Assembly: GCA_965221415.1 (NCBI GenBank)
Contig: OZ244887.1
Span: 1,426,001-1,490,000, forward strand
DNA from: UBA8337 sp965221415
GTDB taxonomy: Bacteria; Pseudomonadota; Alphaproteobacteria; RS24
DNA length: 64,000 nt
Reading direction: 5' to 3'
Below the pieces are notes generated by a model. It was not told where the DNA came from, made no database searches, and worked only from the letters and a program-made list of their open reading frames with translations. The translations under genes and the position numbers were made by a program. This document shows positions 1 through 8,679 of this stretch, one piece after another (positions within the stretch are counted from its first letter, which is position 1; each line of letters begins with the position of its first letter).

Positions 1-263
1 TGGCCGAGCTTCAATGTCGCCGCCCCATCGCGATTAACGAAAGTCTGCTCAACAGCCGCATAATCGGGCATATGCTCATCAAATATCGCCGCCAGACCTT
101 GCTCTAATTGCAACAGCCGCCCCGCCAAAGGCAATTTCGTGTCAGAGCGCACCGCACCATTAGCAATATGCTTCAGCTTGGTGCCGCACATATCAACAAC
201 ACCCCACCCCGTAAACCGCAAGCCCGGGTCTAAACCAATCAGCCGTCGTGTTTCAGAGCTCAC
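1..263 (-). CDS. ruvC: Holliday junction endonuclease RuvC (3' part cut by window edge)
   Basis: RuvC cleaves Holliday junctions made by RecA and moved by RuvAB. The visible N-terminal part, read from the GTG at 263-261, begins with the RuvC signature LIGLDPGLRFTGWGV; the Asp of LDPG is the first catalytic carboxylate. It continues with residues AVEQTFVNRD, which contain the next catalytic Glu (VEQ). The GTG start is chosen because the only upstream ATG is followed at once by TGA in another frame. The gene runs off the left edge, so length and the C-terminal catalytic residues cannot be judged. It lies 12 nt after the yebC stop on the same strand, a common neighbour pair. Confidence 0.93.
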   Translation of the reverse strand, partial: MSSETRRLIGLDPGLRFTGWGVVDMCGTKLKHIANGAVRSDTKLPLAGRLLQLEQGLAAIFDEHMPDYAAVEQTFVNRDGAATLKLG

Positions 264-275
264 ATTTTATCCTTA

Positions 276-1022
276 CTAAGACGATAATTGTTCCAGCACG
301 TCCTCAGAAATGTCAAAATTAGCGTAGACGTTTTGCACATCGTCAACATCATCTAGCGCTTCAACTAGCTTCAATACTTTTTCGGCTGCTTCGCCATCAA
401 CTGCAATGTCATTTTGCGCACGCCAAATAATATTCGCCGCCCGTGGCGCACCCAAAGGTGTCTGCAAGGCTGTCACCACATTGTGCAATTCATCGGCCGC
501 GCAAATAATCTCATGCCCCTCAGCCGAGCTATCGACATCATCTGCGCCCGCTTCAATCGCTGCGTCAAACACCGCTTCGGCATCGGCGACATCGGCCTCG
601 AACTCGACCGCGCCAACACGGTCAAACATAAAAGAAACCGACCCTGTTTCGCCCAAATTACCGCCATTCTTTGTAAATGTTGAGCGCACCTCGCCCGCCG
701 TGCGATTGCGATTATCGGTCAGCGTCTCGATAATCACGCCAATGCCCGCCGGCCCGAACCCCTCATAGCGGACTTCTTCGTAATGCGTATCGTCGTCATC
801 CGAACTTTTTTTAATGGCGCGCTCGATATTGTCTTTCGGCATATTTTGCGCGCGCGCCGCCAACACAGCCGTACGCAAACGCGGATTGGCATCTGGGTCG
901 GGCATGCCCATTTTGGCCGCGACCATAATCTCTTTGGTGAGGCGTGCAAAAATCTTCGCACGTTTTTTATCCTGCGCACCTTTGCGGTGCTGAATATTTT
1001 TAAACTTGGAATGGCCTGCCAT
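276..1022 (-). CDS. yebC: YebC/PmpR family regulator (TACO1-like)
   Basis: A 248-aa protein of usual family length. It opens with MAGHSKFKNIQHRKGAQDKK, the hallmark N-terminus of the YebC/TACO1 family, followed by the basic helical segment and two alpha/beta domains. Family members were named as transcriptional regulators; some, like mitochondrial TACO1, assist translation, so the exact role here is open. A GAGGG ribosome site precedes the ATG. It sits just upstream of ruvC in the same direction, a frequent arrangement. A single GANTC site (1039-1043) lies in the leader. The protein is acidic at its C-terminus, as usual for the family. Confidence 0.95.
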   Translation of the reverse strand: MAGHSKFKNIQHRKGAQDKKRAKIFARLTKEIMVAAKMGMPDPDANPRLRTAVLAARAQNMPKDNIERAIKKSSDDDDTHYEEVRYEGFGPAGIGVIIETLTDNRNRTAGEVRSTFTKNGGNLGETGSVSFMFDRVGAVEFEADVADAEAVFDAAIEAGADDVDSSAEGHEIICAADELHNVVTALQTPLGAPRAANIIWRAQNDIAVDGEAAEKVLKLVEALDDVDDVQNVYANFDISEDVLEQLSS

Positions 1023-1055
1023 TTGAACCCTCTAAAACGAATCACTTAACCTAGC

Positions 1056-1868
1056 CTATAGCTTCGGAGCAGCTGAGGAAAGCCTCCCGCCCGAACGTAT
1101 CGGGTAAATAGCGGTCGCAAGTCCCGTTTTATCATCCGTCTCGACCATCACACCGCATAGGCTTGGCGTGCCTTGCGCTGGCTCGAAGCGGTCGCCGCGC
1201 AGTTTCGTGGTAAAACGGTTCATCGGTTCTTCTTTTTGCATACCGATAACACTATCATAATCGCCGCACATGCCCGCATCCGTCTGATAGGCCGTGCCAT
1301 GCGGTAAAATCTGCGCATCCGCCGTCGGCACATGCGTGTGCGTACCAACCACCAGACTCGCACGACCATCGCAAAAATGCCCCATCGCCATTTTCTCCGA
1401 TGTTGCCTCAGCATGCACATCGACAATAATCGCATCGGCCATTTCAGCTAATGGGCAAGCCGATAATTCGCGCTCAACCGCCGCGAAAGGCGCGTCCAGT
1501 GTTTCCATAAACAACTGCCCCATGACATTGACCACCAGCACGCGCTTATCACCCGCCTCGAACAAGCCAGCCCCGCGCCCCGGTGTGCCTTGCGGAAAAT
1601 TAACCGGCCGCAGCAAGCGCGGCTCATTGGCGATATAAGGCGTAATCGCTGACTGGTCCCACACATGATTGCCCGTTGAAATCACATCAATGCCTGCGTC
1701 AAAAAACGCCTCGCTAATATCGGGGGTAATGCCAAAGCCGCCCGCGCTGTTCTCGCCATTCACAATAACAAAGTCGAGCGCGTATTGGCTGCGCCATACC
1801 GGCACTTGTCGGATAACCGCTTCGCGCGCCGCACGCCCCACCACATCGCCAAGAAAAAGAATACGCAT
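1056..1868 (-). CDS. TIGR00282/YmdB-like metallophosphoesterase
   Basis: A 270-aa calcineurin-like phosphoesterase of the YmdB/TIGR00282 type; characterised members hydrolyse 2',3'-cyclic nucleotides. Visible metal-site motifs in order: GDVVGR near the N-terminus, NGENSAGG, GNHVWDQ, DVHAEATSEK and VVGTHTHVPTADAQ. The start is the internal ATG giving MRILFLGDVVG rather than an ATG 51 nt upstream, because the family begins at this strand and the longer version adds a basic tail unlike it. It begins 13 nt after the cyclo-ligase stop and probably shares its transcript. The cellular substrate is not evident. Confidence 0.9.
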   Translation of the reverse strand: MRILFLGDVVGRAAREAVIRQVPVWRSQYALDFVIVNGENSAGGFGITPDISEAFFDAGIDVISTGNHVWDQSAITPYIANEPRLLRPVNFPQGTPGRGAGLFEAGDKRVLVVNVMGQLFMETLDAPFAAVERELSACPLAEMADAIIVDVHAEATSEKMAMGHFCDGRASLVVGTHTHVPTADAQILPHGTAYQTDAGMCGDYDSVIGMQKEEPMNRFTTKLRGDRFEPAQGTPSLCGVMVETDDKTGLATAIYPIRSGGRLSSAAPKL

Positions 1869-1881
1869 GTATCCCACCCGT

Positions 1882-2442
1882 CTAAAATAAATAAAGCGCC
1901 GCCTCCGTGACAACACCATCTAGGGCTTGGTCATGCGGCTCAGTGGGGCATTTGTCAACCATTTGCATGTCATAGGCGACACCATAGCAGCGCAAATCCC
2001 CGCTTTGACGCAACGCCGCGATGGTGCGGTCATAATATCCTGCGCCACGACCTAAGCGGTTCGCGTGAAGGTCAAAGCCCAAAAGCGGTAGAAATATAAT
2101 ATCTGGACGACACGGTCGTGCCTCTGCCAAAGGTGCTGCAATACCCGCTATATCGGTAGTCAATGCATCGCCAAAACAAAACCGACGAAACACCATCGGC
2201 GCATCATGCGTCTCGCACACGGGCAGGCACAGCTCATGCCCCGCCGCTAAAGCAACCATCAATGGCTGGACATTAATCTCGCTGCCCATCGGCAGATAAG
2301 CAGCAATCATTTGATTTGCGGGCAATGCCAACGCATCAATATGCGCCACCAAACTCTGTGCCGCGACGTGCGAGTCCCGTTCATGGCGGATTTTGCGGGC
2401 GGCCATCAGCTCGTGTCTAAGGGTTTGTTTCTCGTGCATCAT
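1882..2442 (-). CDS. 5-formyltetrahydrofolate cyclo-ligase
   Basis: This 186-aa enzyme converts 5-formyl-THF to 5,10-methenyl-THF with ATP in folate one-carbon metabolism. The family signature GRGAGYYDR is present about residue 130, preceded by FLPLLGFD, and the N-terminus has the ELMAARKIRHER helix typical of the family. Its gene lies immediately downstream of a probable 6S RNA and zapA, the order conserved across many proteobacteria (zapA-ssrS-ygfA). In this operon it would supply methenyl-THF, also the pathway fed by the glycine cleavage system encoded at 52-57 kb. Confidence 0.93.
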   Translation of the reverse strand: MMHEKQTLRHELMAARKIRHERDSHVAAQSLVAHIDALALPANQMIAAYLPMGSEINVQPLMVALAAGHELCLPVCETHDAPMVFRRFCFGDALTTDIAGIAAPLAEARPCRPDIIFLPLLGFDLHANRLGRGAGYYDRTIAALRQSGDLRCYGVAYDMQMVDKCPTEPHDQALDGVVTEAALYLF

Positions 2443-2449
2443 CTCTCAA

Positions 2450-2585
2450 AGTGGAACCGCCACAACCGTTAACTGCGAAATCCTCGGAGACCTACTTAAG
2501 TAGGTGGGCACCGTGTGGAGTAGGCCACGGCCTACCTCAGGGACAGCTCCCTAAAGGATTGTAAGGCCCCGAGCGTAATATACAA
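2450..2585 (-). ncRNA. ssrS: Probable 6S RNA
   Basis: The 198-bp gap between zapA and the cyclo-ligase gene is where 6S RNA is encoded in many proteobacteria. On the minus strand a closing stem GGGGCC (2570-2565) can pair with GGUUCC (2458-2453) through two G-U pairs. An inner stem AAUCCU/AGGAUU is perfect. Inside it are two hairpins, GTAGGCC/GGCCTAC and CCTACTT/AAGTAGG. A long mostly double-stranded rod with a central open region fits 6S RNA, which binds the sigma70 holoenzyme in stationary phase. Ends are approximate; the call rests on synteny and pairing seen by eye, not on a covariance search. Confidence 0.7.
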
Positions 2586-2640
2586 TTATCGCGTCGGGCA
2601 GTTCCTCGCCCATCTATACCCTAATTTTGCCCCCGCGCAC

Positions 2641-3003
2641 CTATATATCTTCCTCAAGCGGCGGCAGCATGGCCTCTACTTTTTCAGCCGCCAGAGCAAG
2701 CATCGCAGAAATCTCGTTTTCCATATCATTCATTTTATCGCCCAGCACTTCGCGCGCCGCATTGGCACTATCGACATCAAGGCGAATGGCTTCTATTTCG
2801 CGTTTCACATCGCGCAACTCGCTGCAGAGCGTGAGACCCGCCAGCACCATCAAATGACTATCGCCAGCACTGGCATTGTCCTTTTTAATGGCCGCGACAT
2901 GCGTAGCGAAATCTTCGGCAAGCTGCAAAACCTGCGCCTCATCACCGTCGCGGCACATCACCTGAAACGGACGCGAATTAACTGAGATTGTCATTTCGGC
3001 CAT
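2641..3003 (-). CDS. zapA: Cell division protein ZapA
   Basis: A 120-aa protein with the ZapA fold: an N-terminal beta segment (MAEMTISVNSRPFQV), then the helix with LQLAEDFATHV, the segment HLMVLAGLTLCSEL, and a C-terminal coiled coil rich in Glu. ZapA binds FtsZ and bundles protofilaments at the division ring in the cytoplasm. It starts directly after the stop of the upstream 76-aa coiled-coil gene, so the two are co-transcribed. The promoter lies before that gene and carries GANTC sites. Confidence 0.92.
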   Translation of the reverse strand: MAEMTISVNSRPFQVMCRDGDEAQVLQLAEDFATHVAAIKKDNASAGDSHLMVLAGLTLCSELRDVKREIEAIRLDVDSANAAREVLGDKMNDMENEISAMLALAAEKVEAMLPPLEEDI

Positions 3004-3234
3004 TTACGCCTCCCCTAAAACAGTATCGATTTGGCGCATCGCCTTATCAACTTGCACCATGGCGCGTCTTTGATTGGCTTCGAGCGCGGCTTTTTGTTTC
3101 TTCAAACTCGATATCTCCCCGCGCAAATGAGCGCACTGCAGTGACAGCGCGTCCAAGTCAGCTTGCGTGTCCAGTTTTTCTAATTTATCGAGCGCGGCGT
3201 TAAAGCGTTCCATAGCGGCGTGAATTTTTTGCAT
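3004..3234 (-). CDS. Small coiled-coil protein, DUF4164-like
   Basis: A 76-aa highly charged protein predicted from its heptad-like sequence to be one continuous coiled coil (alternating Leu/Ala with Glu/Lys from about residue 5 to 70). Short coiled-coil proteins of the DUF4164 type commonly precede zapA in alphaproteobacteria; I assign it on length, composition and position. It abuts zapA with no spacer. A role together with ZapA at the division ring is an inference. It starts with ATG preceded by AGAGGACGAAC. Confidence 0.72.
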   Translation of the reverse strand: MQKIHAAMERFNAALDKLEKLDTQADLDALSLQCAHLRGEISSLKKQKAALEANQRRAMVQVDKAMRQIDTVLGEA

Positions 3235-3240
3235 GTTCGT

Positions 3241-3330
3241 CCTCTAAACGCACCATAGAGTCAGGTGCATTTAGCCGTCAATAGCGACAAGTAAAAACGA
3301 GACTCGCATATGCGAATCTGGCATTGACTC
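3241..3330. promoter_or_regulatory. Divergent promoter region with four GANTC sites and a near-palindrome
   Basis: The gap between the divergent zapA-side genes and tkt holds GANTC sites at 3258-3262, 3301-3305, 3314-3318 and 3326-3330, the recognition sequence of CcrM, whose gene lies at 50.7-51.8 kb. Two of them form the arms of an 18-bp near-palindrome, GACTCGCATATGCGAATC (3301-3318). On the minus strand a TTGACG box, 17-bp spacer and CTATGG could be the promoter of the coiled-coil/zapA operon, with one GANTC touching its -10. On the plus strand TTGACT (3324-3329) overlaps another site, but its -10 is weak. Confidence 0.5.
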
Positions 3331-3424
3331 TAAAAGGTCGCAAGGGCATTGTGCGCCCGATACGGCCTGATATTGGCAAGCTGCATCTGGCGCATTTCAG
3401 CTGGGCGGCTATAAGGAATTTAAA

Positions 3425-5416
3425 ATGTCTGAGACTGCGATTTCACTGCCCCTTAACGATATGGCCAACGCCATCCGCGCGCTTTCTATGGACGCGGTGC
3501 AGGCCGCTAACTCAGGACATCCCGGCCTGCCCATGGGAGCGGCGGACATCGCGACCGTGTTATACACAAAATTCTTGAAAATCGACCCCCTCGCGCCGGA
3601 CTGGCCCGACCGCGACCGCTTCGTTTTATCCGCAGGCCACGGCTCGATGCTGCAATATGCGCTGCACTATCTTATCGGCTTTGCAGATATGACTTTGGAA
3701 GAGATTAAAAACTTCCGCCAATTAGGCGCGCGCACCGCTGGTCATCCCGAATATGGCCACGCCACGGGCATCGAAACAACCACAGGCCCTTTGGGGCAAG
3801 GCATCTCCACCGCAGTTGGCATGGCGCTTGCCGAGCGCATGATGAACGCACGCTTCGGCGATGATTTGGTCGACCACTTTACTTATGTGTTGGCCTCGGA
3901 TGGCGATTTGATGGAGGGCATCAGCCATGAGGCCATCTCAATCGCGGGTCATTTGCAACTGTCGCGGCTGATTGTTCTATATGATGACAATGATATCTCG
4001 ATTGATGGCCCGCTCGACCTCACGGAATCGGGCGATGCGCTCACACGCTTTGAAGCCGCAGGTTGGGATGCCGTTCGCATTGACGGCCATGATGCGGATG
4101 CGATTGAAAAAGCCATTGCCGCCGCCCGCGAAAGCGATAAGCCAAGCATGATTGCGTGCAAGACCACCATCGGTTATGGCGCGCCGAACAAGCAAGGCAC
4201 AAGCGGTGTGCATGGGTCGCCTTTGGGGGATGAAGAAATCGCCCTGACCCGCGAAACTCTGGGGTGGTCGTCAGAGCCGTTCGAGATTCCGAGCGAATTG
4301 CTCGATGCGTGGCGCGTCGCAGGGCGTGCGCATGCCTCGACCCGCAAAGCATGGGAAGAACGTCTGGAAGCGCAATCGGCAGAAACCAAAAATCGTTTCG
4401 AGCGCGTTAATTCAGGCGAATTACCCGAAAGCCTCGACGCGGCTGTCGATAGTTTCAAAAAACAACTGGCCGAAGAAAAACCAAGCTGGGCGACGCGCAA
4501 ATCATCCGAAGAAGTTTTAAAGGCGATTGTTCCGCATGTGCCAGAAATGATTGGTGGCTCAGCCGATTTGACCGGCTCGAACAACACCCGCACCCCTGAA
4601 CAAACCACCATTGCGGCGGATAATTTCGCTGGCCAATTTATCCATTGGGGGATTCGCGAGCACGGCATGGCGGCGGCGATGAACGGCATGGCTCTGCATG
4701 GCGGTTTCATTCCTTATTCGGGCACTTTTCTTGTGTTTTCTGATTATTCGCGACCGGCCATTCGCCTGTCTGCGCTGATGAAACAGCGCACCATTCATGT
4801 ACTGACACATGATTCAATCGGTCTGGGCGAAGACGGCCCAACCCACCAGCCCGTTGAACATTTGGCCGCCTTGCGCGTGATGCCGAATGTGCATGTGTTT
4901 CGCCCTGCCGATGCTATTGAAACGCTAGAGTGTTGGCAGCTCGCCCTCAAGTTGGACGCATCGCCGAGTGTTCTAGCCCTGACCCGTCAAAACCTGCCCG
5001 CCATGCGCGAATATGAAGAGCGAAACGCCTGTGCCAATGGCGCGTATGAATTAGCCGCAGGGGGCAAAAATCCACAAGTGACGCTGATGGCGTCGGGCTC
5101 AGAGGTTGAAATCGCCATGCAAGCGCGCGACCTTTTGCAGGCTCAAGATATTCACGCACGTGTCGTTTCTGTGCCGTGCATGGAATTATTCGAACAACAA
5201 TCGGCCAGCACCAAGGCCGATATTTTGGGCGACACGCCGATACGTATCGCGATTGAGGCTGCCGTCCAAATGAGTTGGGATCGCTATTTGCGCGACCAAG
5301 ATATTTTTATCGGCATGGATGGCTTTGGCGCAAGCGCACCAGCCGCACAATTATTTCAGCATTTTAGCATCACGGCAGAAGCCGTGGTTACCGCAGCGCA
5401 AAACGCGCTCGCTTAA
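3425..5416 (+). CDS. tkt: Transketolase
   Basis: A 663-aa thiamine-diphosphate enzyme moving two-carbon units between sugar phosphates in the pentose phosphate pathway. Visible: NSGHPGLPMGAAD near residue 30 (substrate His), DGDLMEGISHEA followed by DDNDISIDG around residues 158-186 (ThDP/metal motif), and GLGEDGPTHQPVEHLAALR in the pyrimidine domain. Full family length. The ATG follows AAGGAATTTAAA. It heads the tkt-gap-pgk-fba run with short spacers (15, 2 and 12 nt), so one operon is likely. Such a cluster can serve glycolysis/gluconeogenesis or a Calvin cycle; no cbb-specific gene is present here. Confidence 0.96.
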   Translation: MSETAISLPLNDMANAIRALSMDAVQAANSGHPGLPMGAADIATVLYTKFLKIDPLAPDWPDRDRFVLSAGHGSMLQYALHYLIGFADMTLEEIKNFRQLGARTAGHPEYGHATGIETTTGPLGQGISTAVGMALAERMMNARFGDDLVDHFTYVLASDGDLMEGISHEAISIAGHLQLSRLIVLYDDNDISIDGPLDLTESGDALTRFEAAGWDAVRIDGHDADAIEKAIAAARESDKPSMIACKTTIGYGAPNKQGTSGVHGSPLGDEEIALTRETLGWSSEPFEIPSELLDAWRVAGRAHASTRKAWEERLEAQSAETKNRFERVNSGELPESLDAAVDSFKKQLAEEKPSWATRKSSEEVLKAIVPHVPEMIGGSADLTGSNNTRTPEQTTIAADNFAGQFIHWGIREHGMAAAMNGMALHGGFIPYSGTFLVFSDYSRPAIRLSALMKQRTIHVLTHDSIGLGEDGPTHQPVEHLAALRVMPNVHVFRPADAIETLECWQLALKLDASPSVLALTRQNLPAMREYEERNACANGAYELAAGGKNPQVTLMASGSEVEIAMQARDLLQAQDIHARVVSVPCMELFEQQSASTKADILGDTPIRIAIEAAVQMSWDRYLRDQDIFIGMDGFGASAPAAQLFQHFSITAEAVVTAAQNALA

Positions 5417-5431
5417 TCGAAAGGAATAAAA

Positions 5432-6436
5432 ATGGCAGTGAACGTCGCAATTAATGGATTTGGCCGCATCGGACGCTTGGTTCTGCGGGGCATTATCGAA
5501 AGCGGGCGCAAGGACATCAACGTCGTTGCAATCAACGATTTAGGAAGCATCGACGCAAACGCCCACATGCTGCAATATGACAGTGTTCATGGCATACTCA
5601 ACGCAAAGGTCAGAACCAATAAAAGCGGCATTAACGTCAACGGAAAAACCATCAAAGTCACATCCGAACGCGACCCCGCCAATTTGCCATGGGAAAAACT
5701 GGGCGTTGATATCGTACTCGAATGCACTGGCCTGTTCACCAGTCAAGAAGACGCTGGCAAACATATTCAGGCAGGCGCAAAACGCGTTCTGGTTTCTGCC
5801 CCCGCATCGGGCGCAGATTTAACCGTCGTATATGGCGTTAACCATACAAAACTGCGCAAAAAACATAAAATCGTCTCGAATGCCTCATGCACAACCAATT
5901 GCCTCGCCCCTGTGGCGCATGTGCTGAACAAAACATGCGGCATCGCACGCGGCTATATGACAACAATCCACGCCTTCACCGGCGACCAAAGCACCGTCGA
6001 TATGCTGCACTCTGACCCACGCCGCGCACGCGCAGCCTCCCTATCGATGATTCCGACATCAACGGGTGCCGCCAAAGCGGTCGGTCTGGTATTGCCAGAA
6101 CTGGTCGGCAAACTCGACGGCACAGCCATTCGCGTACCAACCCCAAATGTGTCGCTGATTGACCTCGTATTCGAAGCGAAGAAGAAAACCTCGGTCGAGC
6201 AAGTCAATGCCGCGATTTTAAAAGCCTCAGAAGGCGCGCTGAAAGGCGTGCTCGGCGTGTGCGATGCGCCCTTGGTCTCTATCGATTTCAACCATAACCC
6301 AAACTCATCAACCTTCGATTTAACGCAAACGCAAATCGTCGGCGGTAAATTAGTGCGCGTGCTGAGCTGGTACGACAATGAATGGGGCTTCGCCAATCGC
6401 ATGAGCGATACCGCCGTCGCTATGGGCAAGCTCTAA
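5432..6436 (+). CDS. gap: Glyceraldehyde-3-phosphate dehydrogenase, type I
   Basis: A 334-aa NAD(P)-dependent enzyme that oxidises and phosphorylates glyceraldehyde 3-phosphate. Rossmann motif INGFGRIGR at residues 7-15 and catalytic Cys in SNASCTTNC around residue 152, with the active-site His further on (TTIHAFTGDQ). The C-terminus SWYDNEWGFANRM is typical. A AAGGAATAAAA ribosome site precedes the ATG. It is the second gene of the carbon-metabolism operon and ends 2 nt before pgk. Confidence 0.97.
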   Translation: MAVNVAINGFGRIGRLVLRGIIESGRKDINVVAINDLGSIDANAHMLQYDSVHGILNAKVRTNKSGINVNGKTIKVTSERDPANLPWEKLGVDIVLECTGLFTSQEDAGKHIQAGAKRVLVSAPASGADLTVVYGVNHTKLRKKHKIVSNASCTTNCLAPVAHVLNKTCGIARGYMTTIHAFTGDQSTVDMLHSDPRRARAASLSMIPTSTGAAKAVGLVLPELVGKLDGTAIRVPTPNVSLIDLVFEAKKKTSVEQVNAAILKASEGALKGVLGVCDAPLVSIDFNHNPNSSTFDLTQTQIVGGKLVRVLSWYDNEWGFANRMSDTAVAMGKL

Positions 6437-6438
6437 GT

Positions 6439-7647
6439 ATGGACGGCTTTAAGACACTCGAAAACCTAGCTGCCGATATTGCAGATGGCGAGGTTATTCT
6501 GGTGCGTGCCGACTTAAATATATCCCTCGATGAAAACGGCGCGGTGCGCGATGCCACCCGCCTCGAACGGCTTCTGCCAACGCTGAAGGCACTATCAAGC
6601 GGCGGCTATCGTATCGGCATTCTATCGCATTTTGGTCGCCCCAAAGGCCAGCGCGTCGCCGATATGAGCCTCGCCCCCGTCGCCAAAGCCTTGGCCAATC
6701 TCCTCGGCCAAGATGTCACTTTCGCCGAAGACTGCATTGGCGATGTCGCCACCTCAGCACTGGCAGATTTGCCCGAAGGCGGTGTTTGCGTATTGGAGAA
6801 CACCCGCTTCCACGAGGGCGAAGAAACCAATGACACTGATTTTTCTGCCGCTTTAGCACACCCCGCCGCAGCTTATGTCAACGATGCGTTTTCCGCCGCA
6901 CACCGCGCCCATGCCTCGACCCATGGCATCACCAGACATCTATCCGCCTATCACGGCCTCGCCATACAAGCCGAGTTGGAGGCTCTAGAGTCCGTTCTCA
7001 ACACGCCCGAACCCCCATTAGTCGCGGTTGTCGGCGGGGCAAAAATATCCACTAAAATCGAGCTATTAGGAAATCTGCTTACTAAAGCGAGTGTGTTGAT
7101 TATTGGCGGCGGCATGGCCAATACATTTCTTGCCGCCGATGGCCATGATATCGGCAAAAGCCTATGCGAGGACACCATGATAAAGACCGCAAACTCGCTT
7201 ATGGCTGCAGCACAACAACGTGGCTGCCGTATTTTACTGCCAAGCGACGTTGCCATCGCGCCTGAATTTACCGCAGGGCAAACCCCGACCATCGTATCGG
7301 CGGACGCTGTGCCGCCCGAACAAATGATTTTGGACGCAGGACCCGATACCATCGCCGCCATTTGCGCCGCCTTCGACAAAGCCGCAACGCTGATTTGGAA
7401 CGGCCCGCTCGGAGCGTTTGAAATGACACCGTTTGATACCGCCACCAATAAAACCGCGCAACACGCCGCCAATCTTACCAAAGCGGGCAAGCTCGTGTCT
7501 GTCGCAGGCGGTGGCGATACGGTTGCAGCACTCAATCATGCGGGTGCGGGCGCAGATTTCACTTATGTTTCCACCGCAGGGGGCGCGTTTCTCGAATGGC
7601 TCGAGGGCAAGCCCCTGCCCGGCGTTACCGCACTCAAACAAAACTAA
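6439..7647 (+). CDS. pgk: Phosphoglycerate kinase
   Basis: A 402-aa enzyme transferring phosphate between 1,3-bisphosphoglycerate and ADP. Visible motifs: VLVRADLNISL near the N-terminus (family RxDxN), SHFGRPKG, the FHEGEE segment, VNDAFSAAHRAHAST, AVVGGAKISTKIELL, and the C-terminal nucleotide loop SVAGGGDTVAAL. I chose the ATG at 6439, just after the gap stop, over an in-frame ATG inside gap, because MDGFKTLENL matches the usual N-terminus. The 2-nt spacing suggests translational coupling with gap. Confidence 0.96.
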   Translation: MDGFKTLENLAADIADGEVILVRADLNISLDENGAVRDATRLERLLPTLKALSSGGYRIGILSHFGRPKGQRVADMSLAPVAKALANLLGQDVTFAEDCIGDVATSALADLPEGGVCVLENTRFHEGEETNDTDFSAALAHPAAAYVNDAFSAAHRAHASTHGITRHLSAYHGLAIQAELEALESVLNTPEPPLVAVVGGAKISTKIELLGNLLTKASVLIIGGGMANTFLAADGHDIGKSLCEDTMIKTANSLMAAAQQRGCRILLPSDVAIAPEFTAGQTPTIVSADAVPPEQMILDAGPDTIAAICAAFDKAATLIWNGPLGAFEMTPFDTATNKTAQHAANLTKAGKLVSVAGGGDTVAALNHAGAGADFTYVSTAGGAFLEWLEGKPLPGVTALKQN

Positions 7648-7659
7648 AAGGAGAGTAAA

Positions 7660-8676
7660 ATGAACAAACAAGCTCTTGAGACAATCGCTCAAGCCATGGT
7701 GCGCGACGGGCAAGGTATTTTGGCGGCCGATGAAAGCACCGGCACGATTAAAAAACGCTTCGACTCGATTCAGGTCGACTCGACCGCCGATAGTCGGCGC
7801 GATTATCGTGAAATGTTGTTTCGCACGACCGAGGCCATGCAAGCGCATATTTCGGGCGTGATTTTGTTTGACGAGACCATCCGCCAGACATCGGCTGATG
7901 GCACACCGCTGACCCAACTGATGCTCGATGCTGATGTTCTGCCCGGCATCAAAGTTGATACAGGTGCTAAAGATTTGGCGGGTCATGCGGGCGAGATGGT
8001 CACGGAAGGTCTCGATGGTTTGCGCGACCGCTTGCGCGAGTATCATGCGCTCGGTGCTAAATTTGCGAAGTGGCGCGCTGTCATCAATATCGCTGACGGG
8101 ATACCGTCGACGGGCTGTTTGACGGCCAATGCGCATGCGCTGGCGCGCTATGCTGCGCTGTGTCAGGAGACCGAGATTGTGCCCATCGTCGAGCCAGAAG
8201 TGATTATGGATGGCGACCATTCGGTTGAGCGTTGTTTTGAAGTCACCAGTGCGGCTCTGAGCAGCCTATACAGCCAGTTGGCCGAGCAAAATGTGCATCT
8301 CGAAGGCACGATTTTAAAGCCCAATATGATTGTCTCAGGCACGCAAAATGCGACACAGGCGAGCGTCGACCAAGTCGCGCAAATGACCCTTGATTGCTTC
8401 AAAAAGCATGTGCCCGAAGCCGTGCCGGGCATCGTGTTTCTATCGGGCGGTCAATCAGACGAAACCGCCACCGCGCATCTCGATGCGATGAATAAAATCG
8501 GCGATGCGAAGTGGAAACTTAGCTTTTCATATGGTCGCGCATTGCAAGCTGCTCCTCTGAAAGCGTGGGGCGGCAAGGCAGACAATGTGCCAGCCGCGCA
8601 AGCTGCCTTTGCGCATCGTGCCAAAATGAACGGCTTGGCCGCTTTGGGTCAATGGGACGCTTCGCTCGAGGGATAG
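7660..8676 (+). CDS. Class I fructose-bisphosphate aldolase
   Basis: A 338-aa Schiff-base aldolase cleaving fructose 1,6-bisphosphate to triose phosphates. It has the class I start GILAADESTGTIKKRF (residues 19-34), KWRAVINI, VEPEV, and the segment GTILKPNMIVSG with the Schiff-base Lys. No class II zinc motif is seen. A GGAGAG ribosome site precedes the ATG. It closes the tkt-gap-pgk run and ends only 3 nt from the stop of convergent dxs, leaving no room for a hairpin terminator. Confidence 0.95.
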   Translation: MNKQALETIAQAMVRDGQGILAADESTGTIKKRFDSIQVDSTADSRRDYREMLFRTTEAMQAHISGVILFDETIRQTSADGTPLTQLMLDADVLPGIKVDTGAKDLAGHAGEMVTEGLDGLRDRLREYHALGAKFAKWRAVINIADGIPSTGCLTANAHALARYAALCQETEIVPIVEPEVIMDGDHSVERCFEVTSAALSSLYSQLAEQNVHLEGTILKPNMIVSGTQNATQASVDQVAQMTLDCFKKHVPEAVPGIVFLSGGQSDETATAHLDAMNKIGDAKWKLSFSYGRALQAAPLKAWGGKADNVPAAQAAFAHRAKMNGLAALGQWDASLEG

Positions 8677-8679
8677 TCG

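Noticed and set aside
6382..6438. Longer pgk start inside gap
   Set aside because: The added residues read from gap sequence in another frame and do not match the Pgk N-terminus.
7234..8220. A 328-codon minus-strand frame opposite pgk and fba
   Set aside because: Spans two clearly real genes on the other strand and shows only shadow composition.
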